Both the position numbers and the translations under genes were made by a program. The notes under the pieces were generated by a model that saw only the letters and a list, made by a program, of their open reading frames with translations, had not been told where the DNA came from and did no database searches. 64,000 nt of DNA from Arctopsyche grandis (taxonomy: Eukaryota > Arthropoda > Insecta > Trichoptera > Hydropsychidae), in the NCBI RefSeq assembly GCF_051622035.1, contig NC_135365.1:28272001-28336000 (forward strand), written 5' to 3'. Positions 18,604 to 29,834 of the stretch are shown here, one piece after another. Each line of letters opens with the position of its first letter. Position 1 is the stretch's first letter.

Positions 18604-20562
18604 ATTAAATAAAACACATCCGAAAATGTAATAAAATAAAGTAAAAAGCATCGCTTTGATTTATTGATTTGTTTTTTACAAATAGTTGAAATAATCCACC
18701 CAATATAAAAAAAACGTATTACTTTATGTAAAGTAAATGTATTACTTCATGTAAAAAATTCGAATGTGACCAACCTGCGACTTTATCTATGTATTTGAGG
18801 AATATATGAAGTATAAAAAAATTCGATAATCGAACATATGTATGTACATACACGTTCACACATACCGGCTATGAGCATTTTCAATACAAATTGAACGCAA
18901 ATGTAGGAAAACTTACACAGACTAAAGTTCTACTTCAGTCCGATTTGATGAGTGGTTTGGGAGATAATTTAAATCAAAAAGTTAAAAAGAAAGAGAACAC
19001 CTATAAGGGGAGGTACCATTTCCGGTCAACTTAAAAATTTGAAAAAAAAATTACGGTGTATCGATAAAAATTTTAGTAACCAATACCAAGTTTCAGTTAG
19101 GACGAACAGTGTTCAAAAAATCCCCAAAATACATTGACACACAATAAACATACAGACACTCACACAGAAACACAGACATTTTTTCTAGATCACGAAAACG
19201 TGATCAGTAGAGGTAGGCCCGGAAGCGTGTCGTTTATTGTTCAATTGTTGTAAATCCTTTGTAAAAAAGGTTCGGCAAACCTTTAACAATACACTTACAA
19301 CATTTGAACAATATACAGCCCCCTCAGGGTCCGGGCTTTAGTGATCAGTGGTCGATTCTGAGTTCGAATTAGTTAAAATATACTTCAAATATCATTGCGG
19401 TTGAGCACAATATCTGCGACAAAATACAGCCGTTCATACCATTTCGTGGAAACGGCAAGCCGGCGTCGAAACGGGTGGCAAACAAATGGACTATGACTGT
19501 CATTGCTCATACCACCATTGTTCATTATATAATATTGCTTTATGTTTTTTCCATATTATTTTTGTAAAAATAATATTTTTAAATAAATTTCTGCCAGCAC
19601 CGTAATCCCGGTATTCAGACTATTTCAGCACCGGGATTCACGGTGCCAGAAAACACCGGGATCCCGGGATTGGAAGCATTAATGGACATCTACATAGGTA
19701 CATACCAGTGGCGTGCGGACCATGGATGCTGTGGATGCGCCGCATCCCTTAAAATTTACGTCAAAAATATTTTCATACAGTTTATTTTCTGAATTTATTT
19801 TATTATAATTTTGTTTATCTTTCATTTATTAATCGATTACGTGATAATCTCAATTAAAACGTTAACGAAACAATATTCAAATTTCACTCTGATCTGTTTG
19901 GCAGAAAATTTATCTTAACAGTTCCATCATAAGACATTTGTTTGTGTACACACAGTCGTGGATATAAAAAAAGCCGGATGTCTGCATATTACATTCAATT
20001 TGGGTTTTTTCCCAGAATTATGTCTCGATTGTTTTCATTTTTTTTTTGGAATATGGCACACTTCAGGTGCCTGATATTTGAGATAATGCAAGTTTTAAAA
20101 GTTCGGCAGTTTTTTGTTAGACGCCACCGCGCAAACATTTCGCAAAAAAATGGATATCTCGAAGTAGATGTCGATTGTTGTAAAATCAAAAATTATTACG
20201 TTATTACAAGAAAATCTTTCTATGCTTGAAATATCTCGTCGAGTGGGATTTGGAGAGAGCTCTGCTCGTCGATTTTTGAAAAAAATATCGAGAAACTGTT
20301 ACTCTGGAGGAAACCAGGGAACGGAAGAGGACGTGTGACCAGTGTTCACAAAGATCGTCATATCAAGCACATGATGCTAGAAAATTCATTCAAAACAGCG
20401 GAAGAAATTCCGGAGAGCTTCAAGCATCAGATCATATGACATTTTGGGAAAAAACATTGAGGAAGTGACTTTAAGAGCATGAATATCGGCCACACTGCCC
20501 TGCCAAAAAGCCGTTTTTTACGCTTAAAATGTGAAAAAATCATCTAAATTGGGCTAAGAATC

Positions 20563-23500
20563 GGTGACCGGAGAGGTTGCTCGAAAGCGGTATCCACACG
20601 GGAAAATTTGGCTATTGTCGCAACCCACTATGGACAATTCGCCACTGCGATCCGCCAAGAAACCGGTTTGAATTCTCGCCCGTCCGCACAAATTCTCGTA
20701 CGCGCAGGTAGAAAATTTGAGTGAAATACTATTGTCCCAAACGCCCATCCCCACCTATCGCCATATACACACCATTGAAAGTTCAACTGAAATACTTTTC
20801 GCACTCGCCGAAATTTTTCCCTAAGGCATACATATATGAACGCGTGAATTTTTGTTTGTTTTCTCGTCACTAGTTTGTGTGGTTTATTTTTATGGTAGGA
20901 TACTATAATATTAACATATGTACTTACTACTTTTTTATATTTTTTATTCGATTTTACATTCTAGTTGATTTTCAATTTTGTATTTTAAACAACAATTAGC
21001 GGTGAAATTAATATCAGCCAAATATCATCGTATCCAGTGGCTCGGCATTTGGGGTGTCTGGAAGTAACCAGACTGATTAAAATATATTACATTGGAATTC
21101 GATTATTTTTGTTTTTTCTTGTTGATTTCTCAGTGGTGCATTTTTTTTATACCTGCTATGACCGATAATCGTTCATCGTACGGCGGCCCATTTTTTTTGT
21201 TTGCAAAAGCTTATCTCAAGACAGATCTTTAAGGATGCAAACACAAACTTTATTTTAATTGAAATATGAATGTGCTTTTTCACACTACCATAGTGTGAAA
21301 TAACCAAAGTTGAAGTACATAGTATATTTAAGGGCTATTGGCAAATGATAATAAACTCGGGTGATGCTTTTAAAATTATAAATTTGTATACATTTTATTA
21401 TTTGCAAATTTTCGAAGCAAAATTTGGTTCAAAATCTATCAAAATGTCCAAAGTCTATCAAAAACCATAACAATGATTGTTGCAATGTTTCCATTATTTT
21501 TAGTATTTTCGTCCGCCGACGTTCAGGCTTACTTGTGTGTTTCAAAAATAAGATTATAAAATGAACAATGTATTTATTTAGATTAGAAACACTTCCGGTT
21601 CGGGTAGACTTTCTGGGTGTAAATGTACTGCGGCATTATCCAAAGATCGCCGCAATATGTTTTTTGTAAGTTTATTTTATTATTATTTATGACAAGTTCT
21701 GACTTAGCTACAAAATTCTGAAGCCGACAAACAATTCTATGCAAAATAATGAAAAAATATTTTGATGGTCTAGGCACCCAACAGTAAACAAATTTGAAGT
21801 GAGCAAATAAACAACAAAGTGTAGCGCTTTCTTTGCGAATTTATTTTATTATCTTTGTAACGGTCGGGACTTAATACTAGCCGACAAAGAAGAATGTCTA
21901 TACATAATAATGAAAAGGACTGCATTATTATCAAAATTCGAACACTTTTAAAATCACTTATTTCCTGTTTAATATAATTTATATCCTATATTTTTTTCTC
22001 ATTTTTTAATTCGTATTAATTTTTGCATACGTACGTTTTTTTTACTTATAATTTAAAAAAATGCTATTTATCATTTTATTCGTGGTACGTATTAAAATAT
22101 TAAATAAATATGCCACCCAAATTATATCATAGATCTTAAGAACATTACACGATCGGTTGAAATAAAATATATAAATAACAGCCTGTATAAGAAAAATGCA
22201 TTTGTATGAGTACTGTGCACGCGCCTTCTGTAGCTAATAGACCTGTACATAAGTTGTAAGGTATTCACTACATATCAACGTTTTCGTATAAATTTGTTAT
22301 AGCAAAACCTTTTTATTATTGGCTATTGTAGTGTTTAGTATTTTTTTTAATAAAGGTTTATTATCTAAAACGTGTCTATATTATTATATCTATTAAAAAA
22401 AAGGTAGGGAGGCGCGGAAAAAAATTTTTTTAGGGAGGCGTATTAGCATAAAGTTTGGAAACCGCTGCCGTAACTATCACTAGTATTATTAATGAATGAA
22501 ATAAAATCCTTGTTCTAATTGTTTATTTTAAAACATTCGAGTAAATATATTTCACGTCCAGTATTTAAAATATCTACATACTGTGGCGTTGAAATATTCT
22601 TGTTGAATTGTAAACAAATGCATATGTATGTTGGAATTTTATAACGAATGCACGATCAATAACCGATCAAATGCGAGGTGGGGGAACACTGCAGTTATTG
22701 ACCATTTTTATTCAAATATATGTAATATATTAACGCCAATTGGCGGTAAATAAAAATATATTGCTATCAGGTAGTAACAAACAAGGACCACTATCAAAGT
22801 TTTAAAAGGCACCTGTTACTATTTACTATCTATTTAAAAGGCACCTGTTACTATTTATCGATGAACGATTATCGGTCATAGCAGGTATAAAAAAAATGCA
22901 CCACTGAGAAATCAACAAGAAAAAACAAAAATAATCGAATTCCAATGTAATATATTTTAATCAGTCTGGTTACTTCCAGACACCCCAAATGCCGAGCCAC
23001 TGGACAGGATACGATGATATTTGGCTGATATTAATTTCACCGCTAATTGTTGTTTAAAATACAAAATTGAAAATCAACTAGAATTGTTATGTTGTGAATA
23101 TCTTACAACATATGTTAACACTAAGAGTGTCGTTTTTGAATAGCTTTGTTCTTATTCTCACGCCCCCAGCGTGACAAATTGTGTTTCCTTCAAATACCAA
23201 AACCCCTCTTAAATCCGCACGACGAAATTCGAGAAGTCTACCCTCAAGGGATACATATGCAAACACTAAAAACATTTTTTCCCACGAACTATGATTGGTC
23301 CAAATTGTTACGTCTATTAAATATATACTGACGTAAAACACATGGAAGATCACTTGTGGTCGAACCGTCTCTTACTAATCACTGACTTACAATTGAACCG
23401 TCTAACTAGTGACTCGCGATTAGACGACTTAACTAGTAACCACTAACTAGTAACGTGTAATAAAAACTTATTATTAATCTCATGTGTAATTACTACTATT

Positions 23501-23970
23501 AAAGAAGATTTTATAAAAAAAAAACTGTGACTATAATATTTGCACACCATCTCCTTCTCGTCCCCGTAACAGAATGTAAAATCGAATAAAAAATATAAAA
23601 AAGTAGTAAGTACATATGTTAATATTATAGTATCCTACCATAAAAATAAACCACACAAACTAGTGACGAGAAAACAAACAAAAATTCACGCGTTCATATA
23701 TGTATGCCTTAGGGAAAAATTTCGGCGAGTGCGAAAAGTATTTCAGTTGAACTTTCAATGGTGTGTATATGGCGATAGGTGGGGATGGGCGTTTGGGACA
23801 ATAGTATTTCACTCAAATTTTCTACCTGGGCGTACGAGAATTTGTGCGGACGGGCGAGAATTCAAACCGGTTTCTTGGCGGATCGCAGTGGCGAATTGTC
23901 CATAGTGGGTTGCGACAATAGCCAAATTTTCCCGTGTGGATACCGCTTTCGAGCAACCTTTCCGGGAACC
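20563..23970. mobile_element. Foldback/MULE-like element with >600-bp inverted repeats
   Basis: A perfect 9-bp duplication CTAAGAATC occurs at 20554-20562 and 23971-23979. The left arm spans 20563-21179 (about 617 bp). The right arm spans 22859-23970 and is the inverse, lengthened only by a solo LTR. Tips read GGTGACCGGAGAGGTTGC versus GGTTCCCGGAAAGGTTGC. Each arm has the same chance ORF in opposite orientation. The centre (21180-22858) has no transposase and contains a GGCACCTGTTACTATTTA repeat pair near its right side. Arms and 9-bp duplication fit Mutator-like or FB elements. Confidence 0.85.
23085..23571 (+). mobile_element. Solo LTR, 487 bp
   Basis: It is present only in the right arm of the foldback element and so was inserted after that element formed. 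It starts TGTTATGTTGTG and ends CCCCGTAACA. A GAAT duplication flanks it (23081-23084 and 23572-23575). It has no internal coding. A 4-bp duplication with TG...CA ends is typical of Gypsy-type integration. Confidence 0.8.
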
Positions 23971-24601
23971 CTAAGAATCATAGGCATTGGACTGCCAACG
24001 ATTGGAAAAGAGTTGTATTCTCTGAAAAATCGAGGTTTAATTTCTTTAGGTAGGATGGGATGCGCATGGTTCGTCGGAAAGTTGGCGAAAGATACCGCGC
24101 GGAATGCGTGTATGACCGCATATGGTGTAGGATCCCTGACCATTATTGAGGGAATAATGAATGCAGAAAAGTACAAAAATGTACTTTTAAATTTTGAAAT
24201 TTCAACGATCAAAAATCGGATTTATCAAGACGATTCTACACCATGCCATCGCGCTCGAGCCTCGAGTATAATTTCGATTTTTTGTGTCTAAATCTTTTAC
24301 TAAACGATTCATAATATCTCTTGTCACTTACATATCACAGAATTTAAGAATATACTAGGCATAAAATCACCAGAATAGCCGGGAAACAATCCAGATCTGA
24401 ATCCGATCGAAAACTTATGGGTGTTTTAAAGAGAAAATTGGCAAAACGACGGGACATCAAATATCATTACGTAAAATATAACCGAAACTTGGGAGAATGA
24501 TATTAAGATGTAATGTTTAAATTCACTGTACGAAATTTGCGCATATTGGCGATTATTCAAAATCGAGGCGGCAGTACGAAATATTAAAATATAATAAGTA
24601 T

Positions 24602-24753
24602 TGTTGCGTAGGGGTGGATGGAGGATCCAAGTTAAAGGCCAAAGTCGTTTCTTAGTCTAGAGATAATCCTTGAAACCAATTATAAGGGTCACACAGTCTC
24701 TGGGATGCTACTCGGCCTAATCCGATTGCACTTACTCGGCGGTGTACGTAACA
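24602..24753 (-). mobile_element. Internally deleted solo LTR, 152 bp
   Basis: On the minus strand it runs TGTTACGTACACCGCCGAG... to ...CCCCTACGCAACA, the same family as the 447-bp LTR at 55096-55542 but missing about 300 bp of the interior. GTAT flanks both sides (24598-24601 and 24754-24757). The intact ends plus duplication imply that a full copy inserted and then lost its middle. Confidence 0.75.
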
Positions 24754-25097
24754 GTATTATATAATCCAAAAGTTGTTTTATTCACAAAATATCTTTTCGA
24801 TACCTCACAAGGAATATTAACTTTAAAAATCTAACAACAAAAAAGTGCAAGGATAGTCTGACCCTCATAAATTACATGGGTTCAACGTCGGCGCAAGTAC
24901 CGTTAATAGCCGCTTTTCATTTCTGCATCCACTCCATGAATATCCTGTTAACTATTTCCATTTTTTTTTTTTTGCTTAAATTGAAGTTTACTGATAGATC
25001 TTCAAATTCAAAAATTTTTTGAAAATTACAATACCGAATAGAATTTAAAAAAAAATGTAAAAAAGATCGAGTGCGGCATTTTCTATGTCTACGACTG

Positions 25098-25676
25098 TAT
25101 ATTGTACTATTTCAAGGTTTTTTTTGTTAATTTAAACAGTATAATGTAAACTGTAAATTGTAACGTTCAGGCGTGTCTATAAATATACATACATATTTAA
25201 ACATGTATGTATGTATGTAAATCTATATAAATACACACCGGACCGGGCTGCCAAAACTATAATAAGTTTATATGAGATGAGAGTGAAAAAAATAACGTTT
25301 ACCACTGTTTAAGGACAACCAATTAAATGGCCAGTATTTTAATCAATTTTAGGTAAGTATGTATACATATACCAATTTTTGGCTTATATTTTACTAATGA
25401 AATTGTCAGTATTATATTATTATAAAAGTATAAAAATATTATACGGTCTGTGTGAAACTAATAACTGGTCAGAATATAAATAATAATAGGCCACTATAAA
25501 ACAATAAACTGTCAGTTATTTAGACAAAGGAATGCGCTAAAAACTATTTGTGAATTTTTCTTACGAATTCTTTTCAGTTGAAAGTATATTAATGGAAAAG
25601 TAGGAAGTTCAATTATTACCTATCCAAGTTAAATCGATGTTAAATAAATACAAAGAAAATGGAACAATTTCAAAGG
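25098..25676. other. AT-rich intergenic DNA
   Basis: ATGTATGT microsatellite near 25200 and otherwise featureless AT-rich sequence. Confidence 0.4.
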
Positions 25677-25930
25677 GACAAATTGATGGATTTAGTAAAG
25701 AAGTAGCAAAGTTTTATGAAATACTGACAGACTATTTAAAGCAACGGACAATACCATTAAAAAAATGTGTGTTTTCCTGGAAAAGCTTGGAAAAATTCTA
25801 GAATGATCAGGTTTAGAAACCCTGCATACGTAAGATTTTGGATAACTTAAAGGTAAAAGGTAAAAAATTAGTAAAAAAAATTAACCGCCCGGTTTAGAAA
25901 CCCTGCTTGCGTAATATTTCATAGATCCCT
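25677..25930 (+). repeat. Fragment shared with the interior of the hAT-like element
   Basis: Nearly identical to 17996-18245, including GGTTTAGAAACCCTGC twice and AAAGCAACGGACAATACC. It is preceded by about 60 bp that extends the same open frame upstream (KYKENGTISKGQIDGFSK). This suggests a piece of a longer transposase-like coding region that the copy at 17.9 kb has lost. No TIRs are seen around it. Confidence 0.65.
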
Positions 25931-27009
25931 AGTTTTCGACACGATAGCCCACGCACACACTAACAGACTAATTCGCGTGTGTGTGACGTTTGACGTTATG
26001 GGCGCCGAAGAAACAAACTTACTGACTGACAATAATTATCAGCTTTGACCACTTCTTCGATCACACACGCGTGATCGATCTACGTATACTGCGACTGCCA
26101 CACTCCATTTCTGAGTCAGTGTAAACTTTACATAACCCCGTGGGTTCAATATCAGATGACGGTTTATTCATAAAGCTTTTTGCCGGAATGGATTTCATTG
26201 TATGCTGATCTGACAAATTCAAGGTGGATTGTTTCCACAATCCAAAAAAACGCACGGTCAGCTGTTGGTATACATTGTGGGAGCAAAAGAATTTGAGTGA
26301 TGCCACTGACTAGTATGATCAAGGTAATGAATATTATGACAATGAACATTTTATAATACTGCTGTGTACATAATAAATTTAAAATTCTTTTCTTACAGAA
26401 AATATACACGTGAGACTATTCAACGTATAGGGAAAATCCTTTTACTGTAATAATCACGACGCCGCTAATGAAGAGAGCCCAAACCATAATAACAGCACTT
26501 TAAATAAAAACGATTTTACCATGTTTGTTATATAGTATTCCCCACAACCTATGTATATATATTTTTTTACCTCACGTATTGTCTAATCCAGCGTTTCCCA
26601 ACCCATTTTGACTCGCGTACCACTTGGTAGTATATTACGCTAAATTTTACCACCATATAAAATTTATTGTATTTCATGAAATTTGTTATTGCACGTGTAA
26701 TTACATAAATATATAGGTAGTATTTGAATTGTAAGGAATTTGAAGATAGGGTAGAACCGTAGACGCGCAATGAATCTGTTTTGTTAAGAAATTTTGTGAA
26801 AAAAAGTTATTTACGGAGTCACAATTATTAATTGCGCACTTAATGGTATATCTCGCATCATTTTAATCGAATTTAAAAAAACTATGTCTCTCGAACAAGC
26901 ACAAGGATCTCATTCAATTTATTTTGTAATGGAGATTTGATTAAAAATTAAAATATATTATATCTACTTTATAAATAATAATAAAAAAATAAATTACAAA
27001 AACATTGAA
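25931..27009. other. Intergenic DNA with no supported gene
   Basis: A pair of minus-strand frames at 26061-26409 is unassigned. CAGCGTTTCCCAACC at about 26590 resembles an eroded hAT terminus, but no partner was found. Confidence 0.35.
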
Positions 27010-27012
27010 CTA

Positions 27013-27386
27013 GTGCATCAATATAAATATTTAGGATGCTGGTTGAACGACCAATGGGACCATTCACAAGAGATTAAAATCAGAATAGAGATGGCGCGAA
27101 ACGCTTTCTTCAAGATGCGTGATCTCCTCTGCAATAGAGATTTCAATCTTGACCTAAGGATGAGAATTCTACACTCCTACGTTCCATCAGTACTTCTTTA
27201 TGGGATCGAATCCTGGACCATGACTCAAGCTACAGAGAAAAATCTGGCAGCATTTGAAATGTGGTGTTTCAGAGAATGTTAAGGATCCCCTGGGTGGACA
27301 GAGTCCGAAATGAAGAAGTGTTGAAACGATTGAAAAGAAAACGAGAGTTATTAAGCGTCGTGAAGCGCATAAAACTCGAATACCTG
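27013..27386 (+). pseudogene. Non-LTR reverse transcriptase C-terminal fragment
   Basis: Encodes YKYLGCWLNDQWDHSQEIK, then IRIEMARNAFFKMRDLL, RMRILHSYVPSVLLYGIESW and AAFEMWC. This is the post-catalytic thumb and connection region typical of LINE ORF2. A frameshift near 27275 separates it from a following WVDRVRNEEVLKRLKRKREL segment, the usual continuation. It is a 5'-truncated, dead copy that runs directly into the tandem repeats. Confidence 0.75.
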
Positions 27387-28085
27387 CTCTAAGTTAGTAC
27401 ATAAAGGATAGAAATATAAATTTTCAGCTTAATACGTTCAGGGGTGCGAACAGAGTAGTGGGCACAACATTTTTGACCTTTCTACGAGGAAAAAAATCCC
27501 ACTTCCGGTTCATTAAATTAAGTTTTTTTTTTTTTTTTTAACTTAAAATCACTATCTTTATTACACTCAATAAATATCAAGAAGCTTAAATCAATTTAAA
27601 AGGTCAAAATAAAATAACGAAAAAATAATGAAATATTGTTTTAAAAAAAATACTACTTCCGGTTTACGAATTCTGACCAAAGCCCTACCAGCTCTAAGTT
27701 AGTACAAAAAGGATAGAAATATAAATTTTCAGCTTAATACGTTCAGGGGTGCGGACAGAGTAGTGGGCACAACATTTTTGACCTTTCTACGAGGAAAAAA
27801 TCCCACTTCCGGTTCATTAAATTAAGTAATTTTTTCTTTTATTTTTACTTAAAATCACTATTTTTATTATACACAATAAATATTAAGAAGCTTAAAACAA
27901 TTTAAAAGGTAAAAACAAAATAACGAAAAAATAATTAAATATGGTTTTAAAAAAAAATACTTCTTCCGGTTTACGAATTCTGACCAAAGCCCTACCAGCT
28001 CTAAGTTAGTACATAAAGAATAGAAATATAAATTTTCAGCTTAATACGTTCAGGGGTGCGGACAGAGTAGTGGGCACAAAAAAAA
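27387..28085 (+). repeat. Tandem repeat, ~306-bp unit, 2.3 copies
   Basis: Units start CTCTAAGTTAGTAC at 27387, 27692 and 27999; the third is cut short by the GC-rich array. Each contains CAGGGGTGCG.ACAGAGTAG, TTTCTACGAGGAAAAA and CTTCCGGTTTACGAATTC. Because it follows LINE coding sequence, it may be a 3'-UTR unit that was duplicated. Confidence 0.85.
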
Positions 28086-28089
28086 TCAA

Positions 28090-29085
28090 AATTTTTTTTT
28101 GCCTTCTAGGGCTTCGCCCTCGGCGCCCCCCTGAGCCTTTGCCTTCTAGGGCTTCGCCCCTCCACGCCCCATGAGCAATTGCCGTTTAGGGCTTCGCCCC
28201 CATGATCAGTTGCCTTTTAGGGCTTCGCCCCTCCGCGCCCCCATGATTAAAAGCCGTCTAGGGCTTCGCCCCCCTAAGTTAATGCCTTTTAGGGCTTCGT
28301 CCCCCGCGCCCCAAAGGTTAATTGCCGTTTAGGGCTTCGCCCCCCTTAGTTAATGCCTTTTAGGGCTTCGCCCCTCCGCACCCCCATGATTAAATGCCGT
28401 CTAGGGCTTCGCCCCCCTTAGTTAATGCCTTTTAGGGCTTCGCCCCCCGCGCCCCCAAGATTAATTGCCGTTTAGGGCTTCGCCCCCCTTAGTTAATGCC
28501 TTTTAGGGCTTCGCCCCTCCGCGCCCCCATGGTTAAATGCCGTCTAGGGCTTCGCCCCCATGATCAGTTGCCTTTTAGGGCTTCGCCCCCCGCGCCCCCA
28601 AGATTAATTGCCGTTTAGGGCTTCGCCCCCCTTAGTTAATGCCTTTTAGGGCTTCGCCCCTCCGCGCCCCCATGATTAAATGCCGTCTAGGGCTTCGCCC
28701 CCATGATCAGTTGCCGATAAGGGCTTCGCCCCTCCACTTCCCCATGGTTAATTGCCGTCTAGGGCTTCGCCCCCCTTAACTAATGCCTTTTGGGGCTTCG
28801 CCCCTCCACGTCCCCATGATTAAATGCCGTCCAAGGCTTCGCCCCCATGATCAGTTGCCTTTTAGGGCTTCGCCCCCCACGCCCCCAAGATTAATTGCCG
28901 TTTAGGGCTTCGCCCCCCTTAGTTAATGCCTTTTAGGGCTTCGCCCCTCCGCGCCCCCATGATTAAATGCCGTCTAAGGCTTCGCCCCCATGATCAGTTG
29001 CCTTTTAGGGCTTCGCCCCTCCGCGCCCCCATGATTAATTGCCGTCTAGGGCTTCGCCCCCCTTAGTTAATGCCTATTAGGGCTT
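28090..29085. repeat. GC-rich tandem array of GGGCTTCGCCC hairpins
   Basis: Roughly 27 copies of TAGGGCTTCGCCCC spaced ~30-40 bp apart, joined by alternating spacers such as 'ccatgattaaatgccgtc', 'ccttagttaatgcctttt' and 'catgatcagttgcctttt'. Each core is a perfect stem GGGC/GCCC around TTC. Higher-order units of two or three spacers recur. This is a sharp composition change in otherwise AT-rich DNA. No protein is supported. Confidence 0.9.
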
Positions 29086-29515
29086 GCGCCCCATGAGGCT
29101 GGGCCCCCCGGGCCTCCTTCGGGGCCCCACGGGGCTGCGCCCCTTGTGGCGCCCCCTTTTGAGCCACATGGGGCTGCGCCCCATGAGGCTGGGCCCCCCG
29201 GGCCCCCTTCGGGGCCCCACGGGGCCCCACGGGGCCCCACGGGGCTGCGCCCCTTGTGGCGCCCCCTTTTGAGCCCCATGGGGCTGCGCCCCATGAGGCT
29301 GCGCCCCATGAGGCTGCGCCCCTTGTGGTGCCCCCTCTTGAGCCCCATGGGGCTGCGCCCCATGAGGCTGGGCCCCACGGGGCTGCGCCCCTTGTGGCGC
29401 CCCCTTTTGAGCCCCATGGGGCTGCGCCCCATGAGGCTGGGGCCCCACGGGGCTGCGCCCCTTGTGGCGCCCCTGGCGGGGCCCCATGAAACTACTCGCC
29501 TTGCGCCCCCGCGGG
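29086..29515. repeat. GC-rich tandem array of GGGGCTGCGCCCC palindromes
   Basis: It continues directly from the previous array but with a different core, GGGGCTGCGCCCC (stem GGGGC/GCCCC, loop TGC), plus CCATGAGGCTG, GGGCCCCACGGGGC and CTTTTGAGCCCCATG units. Because the units are multiples of three in places, long spurious open frames occur in several frames on both strands (GAQPHGAQ-type); these are repeat artefacts. Confidence 0.9.
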
Positions 29516-29834
29516 GGTGAATCCATTGAAACGAAAAAAACAAATCGGCGCCCATGGATCGAAAAAAAAAAAAAATCGAATCACGTGTTCGATGACGTCA
29601 CCGATCTACGGACGACGAAAACGACGAAAACGACGACCAAGGATACATACAAAGTCTCTTTCCAAATTATAGATTAGAATAAAAATAATCAAAAACTTAC
29701 GATTTAGGCGAATCGGTTGAACCACAGTCAATCACACCTTCAATTTGAACTGCACAAAAGTAGTTTCAAAATAACAACACAACAATGACGTTTATAGGTA
29801 TCGCCACGGTCACTGTCGTTATGCTTCTGAAGAC

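Larger units (their letters stand above)
17731..19681. mobile_element. Non-autonomous hAT element, 1951 bp
   Basis: Ends read TAGTGCTTCCAATCCCGG and the inverse CCGGGATTGGAAGCATTA. Flanks ATGAACAT (17723-17730) and ATGGACAT (19682-19689) are an 8-bp duplication with one change, as hAT elements make. Both subterminal zones are packed with GC-rich palindromic motifs (GCACCGGGAT / GGATCCCGGTGC), likely transposase binding sites. Internal reading frames are broken. A stretch at about 17996-18120 translates to a FYEILTDYLKQRTIPLKK-like fragment resembling transposase-type sequence, and the same segment recurs at 25677-25930. Confidence 0.75.
20168..24594 (+). pseudogene. Tc1-like transposase pseudogene, split by an insertion
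   Basis: The left part (20168-20562) begins at an ATG and encodes the helix-turn-helix region (SKIITLLQENLSMLEISRRVGF), then breaks into other frames. After the inserted element it resumes at 23980 with NDWKRVVFSEKSRF, the position of the second catalytic Asp (FSDES in the family, here altered), then VYDRIWCRIP, MNAEKY and a CHRAR block. A WPGNNPDLNPIENLW motif follows near 24380-24425, as is typical of the Tc1 third catalytic region. Several stops and frameshifts make it non-functional. Confidence 0.75.
19950..25097 (+). mobile_element. Tc1-like transposon relic carrying nested insertions
   Basis: The left end contains ACAGTCGTGGATATAA. The right end contains the inverse form CTATGTCTACGACTGT next to TA. 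A decayed Tc1 transposase (20168-24594) lies between them. The element has been interrupted by the foldback element at 20563-23970 and by a deleted LTR at 24602-24753, so it is the oldest layer of this nest. Confidence 0.6.

Noticed and set aside
20628-20870. 80-codon minus-strand ORF repeated at 23663-23905 plus
   Set aside because: It is the same sequence in the two arms of the foldback element; repetition reflects the inverted repeat, not a conserved gene.
26061-26409. Overlapping minus-strand frames with a hydrophobic start
   Set aside because: Two frames would need a frameshift to join, no family is recognised and splice sites are not evident; possibly a relic exon.
29067-29555. Long proline/glycine/alanine-rich ORFs on both strands
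   Set aside because: They are translations of GC-rich tandem repeats, open in several frames at once, with no independent sign of coding.
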